Assembly (NCBI RefSeq): GCF_013346665.1
Contig: NZ_JABVBB010000032.1
Location: forward strand, 1-64,000
Reading direction: 5' to 3'
DNA from: Sulfitobacter maritimus
GTDB taxonomy: Bacteria > Pseudomonadota > Alphaproteobacteria > Rhodobacterales > Rhodobacteraceae
DNA length: 64,000 nucleotides
Shown here: positions 17,651 through 26,202 of the stretch, one piece after another
Position numbering within the stretch: position 1 is the first letter of the stretch
Layout of the letters: each line of letters opens with the position of its first letter
Position numbers and translations under genes: made by a program
The notes under the pieces: model-generated
Told to the model about the DNA's origin: nothing
The model's input: the letters and a program-made list of their open reading frames with translations, nothing else
Database searches by the model: none

Positions 17651-18808
17651 TTAGACGTACCAGATGCCGTCATCTATCGCGGGGGCGACCTTGACGATGT
17701 TTTCTTGGGAGTCGGAGAAGTATTGGAGGATGGTTTCGCGCCCGAGGCCATTGTCTTGCTGATCGCTCCAGAAGGCGAAACCGGCTTGGTCGGGCGCTCT
17801 GTCGAGAATGTTGCCATAGAGCAAGCTGAGGTACGCATCATCGCTCAAGCTTTCTGGCTCGCCATATTTGCTGGCAAACTCTTGCGAGTTTAGGAAATAA
17901 CCTGCCATTTCGGGCAGGGCGACGGTCTGGGCATCAAAATGCCTCAACCAGAAGCCCAGACCTTCCGCATCCGGGCTGCGGTCGAACGCGGCTTGATAAA
18001 GCCGGTAGACGGTTCCTGCATTCCCATCGGTATCGAAGGCCAGATAGCCATCATCGAACTGCAGCCGTTCGATGTTCTTCAGTTCGCGGGTAATGCCAGT
18101 GGCAGAGGCTTGGACCTGGATATTAAGGTTGTTGTCATCGGTCACTGTATAGAGGCTCGCGCCTCCTTTGAAGCGAACGGTATCAAGCCCGTCGTATCCA
18201 TCTATAACATCTGCCCCGCTTGTCGTCGCCAACAGATCGTCTCGTGTGGTGCCGGAAAGGCGCGCACCATACATGATCTGGGCGCCAAGGGTATCGTGGC
18301 CCGTCAATTCGGCCAGGCTTCCGGTAGTGGGATACATGATCGTGCCGGGGTCATCCGTATGCAGCAGGCCCATGGTGTGGCCGATCTCATGTAGAGCCGT
18401 GGCGTAGAAGTTGAGCGCGGATACAGTGGAGTTTTTGCTGGTAGACCAGCTCTCTGCGAGGTCGAATCGGATTTCCGCTTCCCGGACAGTGTACATGCTC
18501 GAGCTTGCGGTGCTCTTGCTAAAATAGGACGTCGCGTTGCCGATCACCCCATGGCGCCCATCAATGCTATCCCATCCGAGGCGCAATTGGCTTTGCGCCC
18601 CATCTGCGACTTGAACGAACTGAATGTTCGCGCTGTCCTGCCACGCCTGAAACGCATCCTGGATGAGCGCTTTATAGAGGGGATTTGAGATCTCGGCGGC
18701 AAAGGCAGCTCCAGCCCCGCTGGGACGTGCAAAACTCCATTTGACCACGCCGCCGGCTTGGCCTTGCGCACCTGCGCCCCACTTATAGTCGGCCAAAGTA
18801 TAGCCCAT
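17651..18808 (-). CDS. Serralysin-type (M10) metalloprotease with DUF4214 domain
   Basis: 385 residues. The protease domain spans about residues 1-185, with the zinc site HEIGHTMGLLH (His140, Glu141, His144, His150) and a Met-turn TIMYP at 156-160. A short linker with STT and GADVIDGYDGLDT resembles one Ca-binding RTX turn. A DUF4214 domain fills the C-terminus: YRLYQAAFDRSPDAEGLGFW and LYGNILDRAPDQAGFAFW. There is no Sec signal; such proteins leave by type I secretion using a C-terminal signal. The only secretion-related gene in the window is the TolC-like gene at 58.6 kb. GAAAGG precedes the ATG. Confidence 0.85.
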   Translation of the reverse strand: MGYTLADYKWGAGAQGQAGGVVKWSFARPSGAGAAFAAEISNPLYKALIQDAFQAWQDSANIQFVQVADGAQSQLRLGWDSIDGRHGVIGNATSYFSKSTASSSMYTVREAEIRFDLAESWSTSKNSTVSALNFYATALHEIGHTMGLLHTDDPGTIMYPTTGSLAELTGHDTLGAQIMYGARLSGTTRDDLLATTSGADVIDGYDGLDTVRFKGGASLYTVTDDNNLNIQVQASATGITRELKNIERLQFDDGYLAFDTDGNAGTVYRLYQAAFDRSPDAEGLGFWLRHFDAQTVALPEMAGYFLNSQEFASKYGEPESLSDDAYLSLLYGNILDRAPDQAGFAFWSDQQDNGLGRETILQYFSDSQENIVKVAPAIDDGIWYV

Positions 18809-19281
18809 GTCACATAGCCTTTCATCAGCCGGCGGCTGATCCGTTATGAAGGAATTGGGTGTCCTGCTTGACGCCTCGGAAAGAGCCCTAGGGGGCTGTA
18901 TTGTTCTTGGATTTCCTAGTTACCCCATCGGGAAATATCGGAACAAGACGAGAAAACACGCGTGCAATTGGAGTGGCGAAAAAGCACCTAAGGCCTTTTT
19001 GTCTGGCCAGGCGGGGGGGAAGGCCGGGATGCGCTATCCGGCACTGCCTGTGCCTTGTCGAGGCTTTGCGGAATGGGCAGGGGGGCTGCACCGATCATTA
19101 TGTTGGCAATCCTGCGACGCCGTAGAAATGTTTCGCGCGCGAAACATTTGCTGCTGTCCGCCGCGGCGCCAGGAAAGAAAAGCGACATTCACGGCCTCCT
19201 CGAACTCGAGCAACGTCGATCTCTTTGACGTCAATCGTGTCGAAATGAGCTTGGGTTCCGGTCGAGTTATTAAGCGGCGCT
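18809..19281. other. Intergenic region upstream of protease and ParDE-like genes
   Basis: No gene is supported. It must hold the protease promoter and that of the divergent toxin-antitoxin pair. Its most striking element is the 24-bp perfect palindrome at 19126-19149. Confidence 0.5.
19126..19149. promoter_or_regulatory. Perfect 24-bp palindrome, parS-like
   Basis: AAATGTTTCGCG is followed at once by its exact reverse complement. The core GTTTCGCGCGCGAAAC has the GTTTC-GAAAC arms of ParB centromere sites (chromosomal parS is TGTTTCACGTGAAACA) with a different centre. It could be a plasmid centromere or an operator of the adjoining toxin-antitoxin genes. Confidence 0.55.
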
Positions 19282-19569
19282 TTGGTGGCTGCTTTACCTT
19301 ATTCGATTCGTCTTTATGACGAGCTGAGGCAGTCACTGGAGCGCGAAGCGGAGATCGAAGATCGGCCGCCAGCACAGCTTGCGGTTCGCGCCATTCGCTT
19401 GATGCTGGAAGCCAAGACTGCAAAGCGCACAGCCATAAGGGCCGCGCTGGAGCGGGCAGATCAAGGGAAGTTCATTTCCGCCGAGGCGATGAATGACTGG
19501 ATCGACACTTGGGATACTAAGGATGAGGTTTCTGCCCCGAGAGCCGACATTGCACGCACCAGCGTATGA
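19282..19569 (+). CDS. RHH-type antitoxin of a ParDE-like pair
   Basis: 95 residues. The N-terminus (LPYSIRLYDELRQSLEREAE, then PAQLAVRAIRLMLEA) fits a ribbon-helix-helix DNA-binding domain. The C-terminal tail (AMNDWIDTWDT) is the kind of flexible segment that wraps a RelE/ParE toxin. The start is TTG 19282 or GTG 19285, with no clear Shine-Dalgarno site, so the N-terminus is uncertain. The stop overlaps the toxin ATG (ATGA). Confidence 0.75.
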   Translation: MVAALPYSIRLYDELRQSLEREAEIEDRPPAQLAVRAIRLMLEAKTAKRTAIRAALERADQGKFISAEAMNDWIDTWDTKDEVSAPRADIARTSV

Positions 19570-19847
19570 AAATCGTATTTCTCGAAGATACGATGCAAGA
19601 CATCCAATGGTTCCGTTACCACTACCAATCCGTATTTCCTGAAGGCAGCGCAAAGGCCCGCGCTCACTTGAAGGCCATCCAGAAGACGCTGACGGTCAAT
19701 CCCTATGCCGGTCAGCCGAGCGATGCGCGCGAGGACGTGCGTGAACTCTCGGTACCTCGCACGCCGTTCACGCTCATTTATCGCGTGACACCGAGCCAGA
19801 TTGAAATCCTGCGCCTCTGGGATGCGAGACAGGGCACTGGTTATTGA
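19566..19847 (+). CDS. RelE/ParE-family toxin
   Basis: 93 residues with the RelE/ParE order: a short strand KIVFLEDTMQDI, helix with SAKARAHLKAI, then NPYAGQP, RELSVPRTPFTLIYRV and a final strand IEILRLWDARQG. It follows the RHH antitoxin with ATGA overlap. ParE types poison gyrase and RelE types cut mRNA. The RHH partner favours ParE, but the target cannot be told from the sequence. Confidence 0.8.
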   Translation: MKIVFLEDTMQDIQWFRYHYQSVFPEGSAKARAHLKAIQKTLTVNPYAGQPSDAREDVRELSVPRTPFTLIYRVTPSQIEILRLWDARQGTGY

Positions 19848-19924
19848 TGAGGAAAGGGCGGTGCCAAAAATTCTGCTTTCGTCATAGATGACAGCTTTAC
19901 CAAAGCCGGTACTCTAGGAAGTAT

Positions 19925-21031
19925 ATGGTACCATTGAATGCCCTCTTGAAGCGAGGTCCCCACGTGAGCAGTTCACCCGTCGACCGTCGCCGCTTTCTGG
20001 CGCTCGCAGGCGCAGCCTCCTTGTCTGCATGTCAGGACAGGAGCGGGTTCACCGCCCTGCCGCGGGAAGCGGCAGAAACCGCTGCGCAAGTTCAGCGCCT
20101 GTTCGTGGCCTCTTCGCGGGCGGCGGATCCTTCGCCCATTGCATTCGGGGCAGGCCGGTCAGACGCATTGAGCTTTGCCCAGCTTTCCGTGTCGATACCA
20201 CTGGACCATAAGGTCGGGCAGATTGAATGGCCTCCCACGAAAAATGTTGATCCTGCCCGGCATTTTGCGCTCACCGGTGCAAGGACCATAGCCAATACCG
20301 AGAGGTTTGCTGAGGCTGTAGAGCGAACGGCTGCCACATCTGGGGAAGAGACCGTCCTTTTTGTACATGGCTATAATCAGACCTTTGCGCAATCGGCCTA
20401 CCGACATGCGCAGGTAGCGTGGGATTATGAACTGCGCGGTCCGCAGATTTTGTTCTCCTGGCCCTCGGCAGCCAACCCTTTGGAGTACACGTACGATCGA
20501 GACAGCATTCTGATTGCGAGAGATCAACTCGCGCTGTTGCTTCGAACTCTCTTGCTCAAACACAATCTGCGTTTGTCTGTGGTTGGTCATTCGATGGGCA
20601 GTCTTCTCATCATGGAAGCATTGCGCCAGATCGCGCTGACGAAGGGGGCGGCGACCTTGGAAAAGATCGGGACCATCGCCTTAATTTCTCCTGACATCGA
20701 CATGGACTTGTTTCAATCGCAGGCGGCAGTAATAGGAAAGCTGCCCCAGCCGTTCATCGTGGCCGTTGCTCGCAACGACCGTTTGCTGCGCCTGGCTTCC
20801 GGGCTTTCGGGTGGGGCTGCGCGTTTGGGGACGGTAAAAGACTTTGATGCGCTTGAGGATCTAGGGGTCTCCACCATTGATATGACCGCTTTGGGCAACG
20901 GCGGGAGCAATCACTTCATTGTCGGCACGTCTCCGGCTGCGATTGCGCTGATCAAAGAGTTGCGCAGGGCCGAGCCTGATACGGTCAAGGCACTTACACT
21001 CGGGCCGGTGAGTATTGCGCTTGGGCGCTAG
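19925..21031 (+). CDS. DUF900 alpha/beta-hydrolase lipoprotein
   Basis: 368 residues. DRRRFLALAGAASLSAC near residues 20-36 combines a twin-arginine-like start with a lipobox ending at Cys. The hydrolase core has ETVLFVHGYNQTF (oxyanion region), FSWPSAANPLEYTYDRDS, the nucleophile elbow VVGHSMGSLL and a late His in GGSNHFIVG. The family (COG4782) holds uncharacterised esterases. AGGA lies upstream of ATG 19925. The gene stands alone between the toxin-antitoxin pair and the polysaccharide locus. Confidence 0.8.
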   Translation: MVPLNALLKRGPHVSSSPVDRRRFLALAGAASLSACQDRSGFTALPREAAETAAQVQRLFVASSRAADPSPIAFGAGRSDALSFAQLSVSIPLDHKVGQIEWPPTKNVDPARHFALTGARTIANTERFAEAVERTAATSGEETVLFVHGYNQTFAQSAYRHAQVAWDYELRGPQILFSWPSAANPLEYTYDRDSILIARDQLALLLRTLLLKHNLRLSVVGHSMGSLLIMEALRQIALTKGAATLEKIGTIALISPDIDMDLFQSQAAVIGKLPQPFIVAVARNDRLLRLASGLSGGAARLGTVKDFDALEDLGVSTIDMTALGNGGSNHFIVGTSPAAIALIKELRRAEPDTVKALTLGPVSIALGR

Positions 21032-21243
21032 GTTGGGATGTGGCAGTTTATGCCTGTTTTGATACGCGCTCCGCTGAAACAGTGTGGTATGTCCTGTCGC
21101 GGTGCGCTTCCCGCCTGATTTGGCGTTTGATCTCCCTTGGTGGGTCTTTTGACATTAGAAAAAGCGCTTTAGGAAGCGGTTGATTGATCTATGCTTGGCT
21201 AGGATGTCGCGTGATCTTGCGTCGTTTGTCTGAAGGAATTTGC

Positions 21244-22692
21244 ATGACCCATATTGTTCACCCGATCTTGCTTGCGGGCGGCTCGGGCACCCGGCTTTGG
21301 CCGTTGTCGCGCAAGAGTTATCCCAAGCAGTTCGCGGAATTGATGGGCGACAAGAGCCTGTTTCAGGCCTCGGCCGAGCGCCTTTCGGGTGAAGGCTTTG
21401 CGGCCCCGATGGTGCTGACGGGATCGGACTTTCGGTTTGTGGTGACAGAGCAACTGGCGGCGGTGGAGATTGCCCCTGCGGGCATTCTCATCGAGCCTGA
21501 GGGACGCAACACCGCCCCTGCCATTCTGGCAGCGGCTTTGAGCCTTGAGGCCCGTGCGCCCGAAGCCTTGATGCTGATCGCCCCTTCCGATCATGTCATT
21601 CCCGACGCGGAGACGTTTTGCGCGGCGGTGCAGGCGGCGGCGGCGGTGGCACAGGAAGGCGGGCTTGTAACGTTCGGCATTCGTCCTGATCGCGCAGAAA
21701 CCGGCTATGGCTGGCTGGAGATGAGCGAGGCCCCGGCGGCGGGGTTTGCGCCCAAGCCGCAACCACTCAAGCGCTTTGTGGAAAAGCCCGACAAGTCCAC
21801 GGCCGAAGCCATGCTGGCGGACGGGCGGCATCTGTGGAATGCGGGGATCTTCTTGTTCTCTGTGAAGGCTATCATTGCGGCTTTTGAGACCCATGCCCCG
21901 GCCATGCTGCAACAGGTGCGCGCGGCCGTGGAGGGGGCGGCGCAGGATCTAGGCTTTACTCGGCTTGACCCTGAAGCCTGGCGCAAAGTCGAGGACATCT
22001 CGATCGACTATGCAGTGATGGAGAAAGCCGACAATCTCAGCGTGGTGCCCTACGCGGGCGGATGGTCGGACCTGGGGGGCTGGGATGCCGTTTGGCGGGA
22101 ATGTGGCTCTGACGAGGCGGGTGTGGTGGTTACCGAGGCCGCGACAGCGATCGATTGTCATGACACATTGCTGCGCGCTGAAGCCCCCCAGCAACAGCTT
22201 GTGGGCATTGGTCTGCAGGACATCATTGCCGTGGCAATGCCGGATGCGGTTCTGGTGGCGCATAAAGACCGTGCGCAGGATGTGAAGAAGGCCGTGGCGG
22301 CACTTAAGGCCAAGGGGGTTGCGCAGGCCGAAACCCTGCCGCGGGACTATCGTCCCTGGGGGTGGTTCGAAAGCCTGGTGGTGGGCGCGCGGTTCCAGGT
22401 CAAACGCATCGTTGTTCATCCCGGCGCCGCGCTCAGTCTGCAAAGTCATCATCACCGCTCTGAGCATTGGATTGTCGTTGAGGGTACGGCCCGCGTGACA
22501 ATCGACAAGGAGGTGCAGCTCGTGAGCGAGAACCAGTCGGTCTATATCCCTCTGGGAGCGGTCCACCGGATGGAAAACCCGGGCAAAGTTCCCATGGTGC
22601 TGATCGAGGTCCAGACCGGCAGCTATCTCGGCGAAGACGATATCATTCGCTACGAGGATGTATACGCCCGCGGGCAGGGGGCAAAAGGATAA
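21244..22692 (+). CDS. manC: Mannose-1-phosphate guanylyltransferase / mannose-6-phosphate isomerase
   Basis: 482 residues, the usual length of the bifunctional AlgA/XanB/ManC type. The N-terminal nucleotidyltransferase has ILLAGGSGTRLWPLSR and YPKQF, and RFVEKPD near residue 177. The C-terminal cupin isomerase has QSHHHRSEHWIVVEGTARV with metal-binding His residues. It makes GDP-mannose from fructose-6-phosphate via mannose-6-phosphate and mannose-1-phosphate. ATG 21244 is used because AAGGAA lies upstream; the longer frame from 21184 adds an unlikely segment. It is the first gene of the exopolysaccharide locus and supplies its sugar donor. Confidence 0.9.
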   Translation: MTHIVHPILLAGGSGTRLWPLSRKSYPKQFAELMGDKSLFQASAERLSGEGFAAPMVLTGSDFRFVVTEQLAAVEIAPAGILIEPEGRNTAPAILAAALSLEARAPEALMLIAPSDHVIPDAETFCAAVQAAAAVAQEGGLVTFGIRPDRAETGYGWLEMSEAPAAGFAPKPQPLKRFVEKPDKSTAEAMLADGRHLWNAGIFLFSVKAIIAAFETHAPAMLQQVRAAVEGAAQDLGFTRLDPEAWRKVEDISIDYAVMEKADNLSVVPYAGGWSDLGGWDAVWRECGSDEAGVVVTEAATAIDCHDTLLRAEAPQQQLVGIGLQDIIAVAMPDAVLVAHKDRAQDVKKAVAALKAKGVAQAETLPRDYRPWGWFESLVVGARFQVKRIVVHPGAALSLQSHHHRSEHWIVVEGTARVTIDKEVQLVSENQSVYIPLGAVHRMENPGKVPMVLIEVQTGSYLGEDDIIRYEDVYARGQGAKG

Positions 22693-22886
22693 GCAGGTGC
22701 TTTGCGAAGCCTTGATGCGGGCGGACTGATCCGGATGACTTTGCTAAGGGGTGACGGTGCCGACGCTCGCTCAATCTGTAGGGCGAAGCATGCCCGGGCA
22801 TTCAGATATCTTAGTCTAGGCGTGAGGTGGCCTAGCATTGGCTCATACTATCTATAGGGTAGCGGAGACCTCAGAATTATAAACCC

Positions 22887-23819
22887 GTGGAGATCGGCGA
22901 TTTGCTTGAGCCTGTCAGTTCGGAGACTTTGGTGAATGCGTTGCGCCGGTGTTCGGAGCTGATCGACCGAGCGGGTGCGTTGGAATTGATTGTGCCTGAG
23001 ACGGCGCCGCGCTCGCCACCGGCGGATGCAACGATAAAGCTGATCTTTGTATCAGAGGGCAGACCGTCGCTGTTCATCACTGTCTCAGGGGCCGGCAATC
23101 CGGACCTAGTAGCCCGGGCTGTCCGTAATATCGAAGGTATCAGAGGGCTTTTGTCTGAGCGCAGCGCGGAGCCCGTTTTGGAACCCTTGGAAACCGGAGT
23201 GGTTTTGGGGCGCTCTTTTGCCGTTTGGCCGATGCTTTCCGATCTGCCTCAGGGGCGGGTGCCGCGGTATCTGGCCAAGCAGCTCATCCGGCCTGACGTG
23301 TTCGACTGGCTCTCAGACGTCTTTGCCGAGACCCATGCCTATGCCACGGCGGCCGAGCGGCAGGTGATCGCGGGCCATCTCACGAAGTTGATCGAGGATA
23401 CGGCGCATCCAGATCTCCTGAGAAGATCTGCAGATCGGGCGGCGGAGCGCCTCGAGAACGGGCGATGGGTGCCGGTTCACTGTGTTCAGCATTCAGACCT
23501 GTGGATGGCCAATGTGATGTTGGCTCCCGCCGGGTCTTCGCGGTCCTTTTGCGTGATCGATTGGGCCGGTGCAAATTGCAAGGGGTACCCGTTTTTCGAC
23601 CTTTTCCGGTTTGCGCTCAGCAGCAATCCGGCGATGCGTCTCGTCAAGGTCCACGTGCGAGAACAGCTCGATCAGATAGAGGCAGAGCCTGTTGATGCGG
23701 TGTCTTGCGTGCTTTGCGCTTTGGGCGCAACCCAGGCGCAGCTCGAGTTTTTTCCCGAAGACCTGTTCCGCCGGATGGCCGTTGAGACGATCGATTTTGC
23801 TCTGAAAGTCTGCAAGTGA
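22887..23819 (+). CDS. Phosphotransferase-fold protein (APH-like)
   Basis: 310 residues with a GTG start. The C-terminal half carries the aminoglycoside phosphotransferase/choline kinase motifs: VQHSDLWMANVML (catalytic Asp and metal-binding Asn) and CVIDWAGANCKGYPFFDLFR (second metal-binding Asp). The N-terminal lobe is poorly conserved. Such proteins in polysaccharide loci may phosphorylate a sugar or lipid; antibiotic resistance is less likely from context. It lies 195 bases after manC in the same direction. Confidence 0.7.
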   Translation: MEIGDLLEPVSSETLVNALRRCSELIDRAGALELIVPETAPRSPPADATIKLIFVSEGRPSLFITVSGAGNPDLVARAVRNIEGIRGLLSERSAEPVLEPLETGVVLGRSFAVWPMLSDLPQGRVPRYLAKQLIRPDVFDWLSDVFAETHAYATAAERQVIAGHLTKLIEDTAHPDLLRRSADRAAERLENGRWVPVHCVQHSDLWMANVMLAPAGSSRSFCVIDWAGANCKGYPFFDLFRFALSSNPAMRLVKVHVREQLDQIEAEPVDAVSCVLCALGATQAQLEFFPEDLFRRMAVETIDFALKVCK

Positions 23820-23886
23820 GGATGGGGGCTGGATTTAACTTTACTTTGGCTTGGAAATTTTTCGCATATTCAGCTTAAATGTCTGT

Positions 23887-24567
23887 ATGATAAAGCAAAA
23901 CCGTATGTTCTCTCCCATTGTCTTATATGTCGATCCGCATGTCTTGGAGCAACATACGCTGGAGCCCCATCTGAAGTGGGTGGTCTGGTCGGCCGTGAAC
24001 CTGCCGCGCCTCTTCACTCATCATGTGGTCTTCCGTCTGAAGGGTTTTTTGTCGCGCAAAGGGGTTTTCGGGGGCCAGTGGGACTTAAAAAGCAAGCCGT
24101 TCGAGGAGCGCGAAGAGTTCCAGCTGATGAAAGACCTTTATGAGTGCTTGCCAGATTACAGGCAGTCGTTCTGGTACCAGCGCGGGCTACAGGCGATTTC
24201 AGAGAAAGGGCAGTTTTCTCATAAGGATCTCGTCGCCCAGGATCCTGCAGAACTGGATCGGCTTTTTGAGGGCTATCTGATCAAGATACTGGCCACGATG
24301 AGGCAAGAGGGCTACCGCCAGAGGGAGGGAGCAGATTATCCCGAAGCGATGATCGGACGCGACGGCACGCTCATCAAGACGGCGCATGGGACCCACAGGC
24401 TGGCTGCAGCCAAGGTGGTGGGGGCGGCGGGTGTCTTTCCGGTCAAAGTGATGGGCGTCCACCGCCAGTGGCTTGCGGCGGTATTGGCGGCCAGCAGTAG
24501 CAACGAGGCAGAGGCTGTTTCAGCCGCGCTGAAAGAGATCGAGCGAAGGTATCAGGCCGGTACTTAG
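23887..24567 (+). CDS. ParB-like-fold protein of a polysaccharide locus
   Basis: About 226 residues; possible starts are TTG 23851, ATG 23887 and ATG 23905, none with a strong ribosome site. The middle part has GGQWDLKSKPFEE and SFWYQRGLQAISEKGQF, then IGRDGTLIKTAHGTHRLAAA, and ends with VKVMGVHRQW. This order matches a ParB/sulfiredoxin-like fold family often found among glycosyltransferase genes. The GTHRLAA motif is the usual ParB-type GxxR nucleotide loop. The family has no settled function. Converges on the flippase gene with one base between them. Confidence 0.6.
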   Translation: MIKQNRMFSPIVLYVDPHVLEQHTLEPHLKWVVWSAVNLPRLFTHHVVFRLKGFLSRKGVFGGQWDLKSKPFEEREEFQLMKDLYECLPDYRQSFWYQRGLQAISEKGQFSHKDLVAQDPAELDRLFEGYLIKILATMRQEGYRQREGADYPEAMIGRDGTLIKTAHGTHRLAAAKVVGAAGVFPVKVMGVHRQWLAAVLAASSSNEAEAVSAALKEIERRYQAGT

Positions 24568-24568
24568 A

Positions 24569-25939
24569 TCACCCGCCAACGCCAGTTTGGATGAGGGCCA
24601 AGATGTCAGACCGGTGAATCCAGATCGCGGCACTGCCGAACGCAACCATGAGCCCTAGAAACACCATGTCGTGAAGCCCGTCCCATGCGCGATACGTCCG
24701 GGCGAGCCAGATGATCGCGGGCAGAGACAGAAAATGCGCTGCGGCCTGCCCGCCAATCGCGCCTACCATCCCGAAGAAATAGGTGCCTGAGAGCATCAGC
24801 GAAAGCATGAGCGCGGCTTTCACCAAAGTTACCATGAAGAACTGCCGGGAGTTCCCGTGGGCCAAGGCGGCGTGGGTGTATGTCAGTCCCACAGCCAGGG
24901 GCATCTGCGCACAGGCGACCAAGACAAGTATCACGCCGGAGGTGGCATAGCGCACGTCATACAAAAGCTCGACGAGGTGGGGGCCCAAGAGGCTTAAAAG
25001 GATCAGGAGGGCAAACAATCCCGCAGTAACGGCAAATCTGAGCTTTCTGATCTTGGCGAAATTTTGGGGTGAAGCAGCGGGGGGGTGTTCGCGGTAGAGC
25101 GGGATCAAAACTTTGCTCGAGACCTTCTGTGTGAGCATGACCGGGAAGCTCGCGAGAAAAAAACCGATGGTATAGATCCCGAGGGCTTCTGCGCTGAGAA
25201 ACTTTCCTAAGATGATCTTGTCGCCCTGGGCCACGATGAAGCCGCAGATGGTGCTGAAGAAAATCCATTTTCCAAAAGTTATCAGCTCGGTCGCCGCTTT
25301 GGAGTTCCACAAAAGGCGGTTCTTATGGCCGGGCAAGCCGAGCTGCATCAGAATGAGCAGCATCAGGCTGCTGGCAAGGCTCCCCCAAACGAGCGCCCAT
25401 ACCGATTGCAGCTGCCAGGCGAGCAACAAGGTGAATAAGAGGCCGCCAGCCTGACCGAGAAGCTCGAACTGTGTGACCCGCCCCACTTGAAGATGACGAT
25501 GCGCAGTGGCGATGCGGGTGGGCATCAGTCCCGCTGCGATGAGCTCCAGCCCTGCGATCGGCAGGATGGTGGCCAGCAGAGGCTCATCAAAGAAGTTCGC
25601 GACAGGCCAGGCCATCACGCAGCTGAGCCCCCACAGGATGACACCTCGCGCGACCTGGAGCGTCCAGGCCGTGTCGAGAAAGACCGGATCGTCTCCTCTA
25701 TGATCTTTTTGAATCCAGGGGCGGATGCCAAGATCCGAGAACATCTTCGCGCCGACGATAAACATGGTCACGAGGGCCATCAGGCCGAAGGCTTCGGGAA
25801 AAAGCAGCCGGGTTAGGACGAGATTGCCGGCCAGCCTCATTCCTTGGGAGGCCAGAGCTCCCAGCCCGATCCAGCTTGAGCTTTGCAGCACGCGCCTGAC
25901 GACCGACTGATTGTTCACACCTGAATCTTGCAGTGTCAT
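24569..25939 (-). CDS. Wzx-type oligosaccharide flippase
   Basis: 456 residues with twelve or more hydrophobic segments. The N-terminal pattern SSWIGLGALASQGMRLAGNL and VLTRLLFPEAFGLMALVTMF is typical of the polysaccharide transport (PST/MOP) flippases. These move undecaprenyl-linked repeat units across the inner membrane. It is one of two such genes in the locus; the other is at 27255. They differ in sequence, so they may serve two polymers or two steps. Confidence 0.85.
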   Translation of the reverse strand: MTLQDSGVNNQSVVRRVLQSSSWIGLGALASQGMRLAGNLVLTRLLFPEAFGLMALVTMFIVGAKMFSDLGIRPWIQKDHRGDDPVFLDTAWTLQVARGVILWGLSCVMAWPVANFFDEPLLATILPIAGLELIAAGLMPTRIATAHRHLQVGRVTQFELLGQAGGLLFTLLLAWQLQSVWALVWGSLASSLMLLILMQLGLPGHKNRLLWNSKAATELITFGKWIFFSTICGFIVAQGDKIILGKFLSAEALGIYTIGFFLASFPVMLTQKVSSKVLIPLYREHPPAASPQNFAKIRKLRFAVTAGLFALLILLSLLGPHLVELLYDVRYATSGVILVLVACAQMPLAVGLTYTHAALAHGNSRQFFMVTLVKAALMLSLMLSGTYFFGMVGAIGGQAAAHFLSLPAIIWLARTYRAWDGLHDMVFLGLMVAFGSAAIWIHRSDILALIQTGVGG

Positions 25940-26202
25940 GCGCCGAATGCTCCCACATCGCTGTGGTTAGAAGTACCGGTAGTCCGGGGTGGCGTAAATC
26001 ACAGTGTCGTCATTTGCCTCGCGGGGCGGGGCGATCAGAATGCATTGTGCGAGGGGGGGGATGACCCGCATTCTGCTATCGGACACCTGCGAAAGCGCCT
26101 CGGGTTTACGCAAAAAAGTCACTGGTCGCTACCGAACGTCACTGCGCAAAGGTGAGACGACGACGTCTGCGGCTTACCTGTCGACGTTTCTTACGATGAC
26201 CA

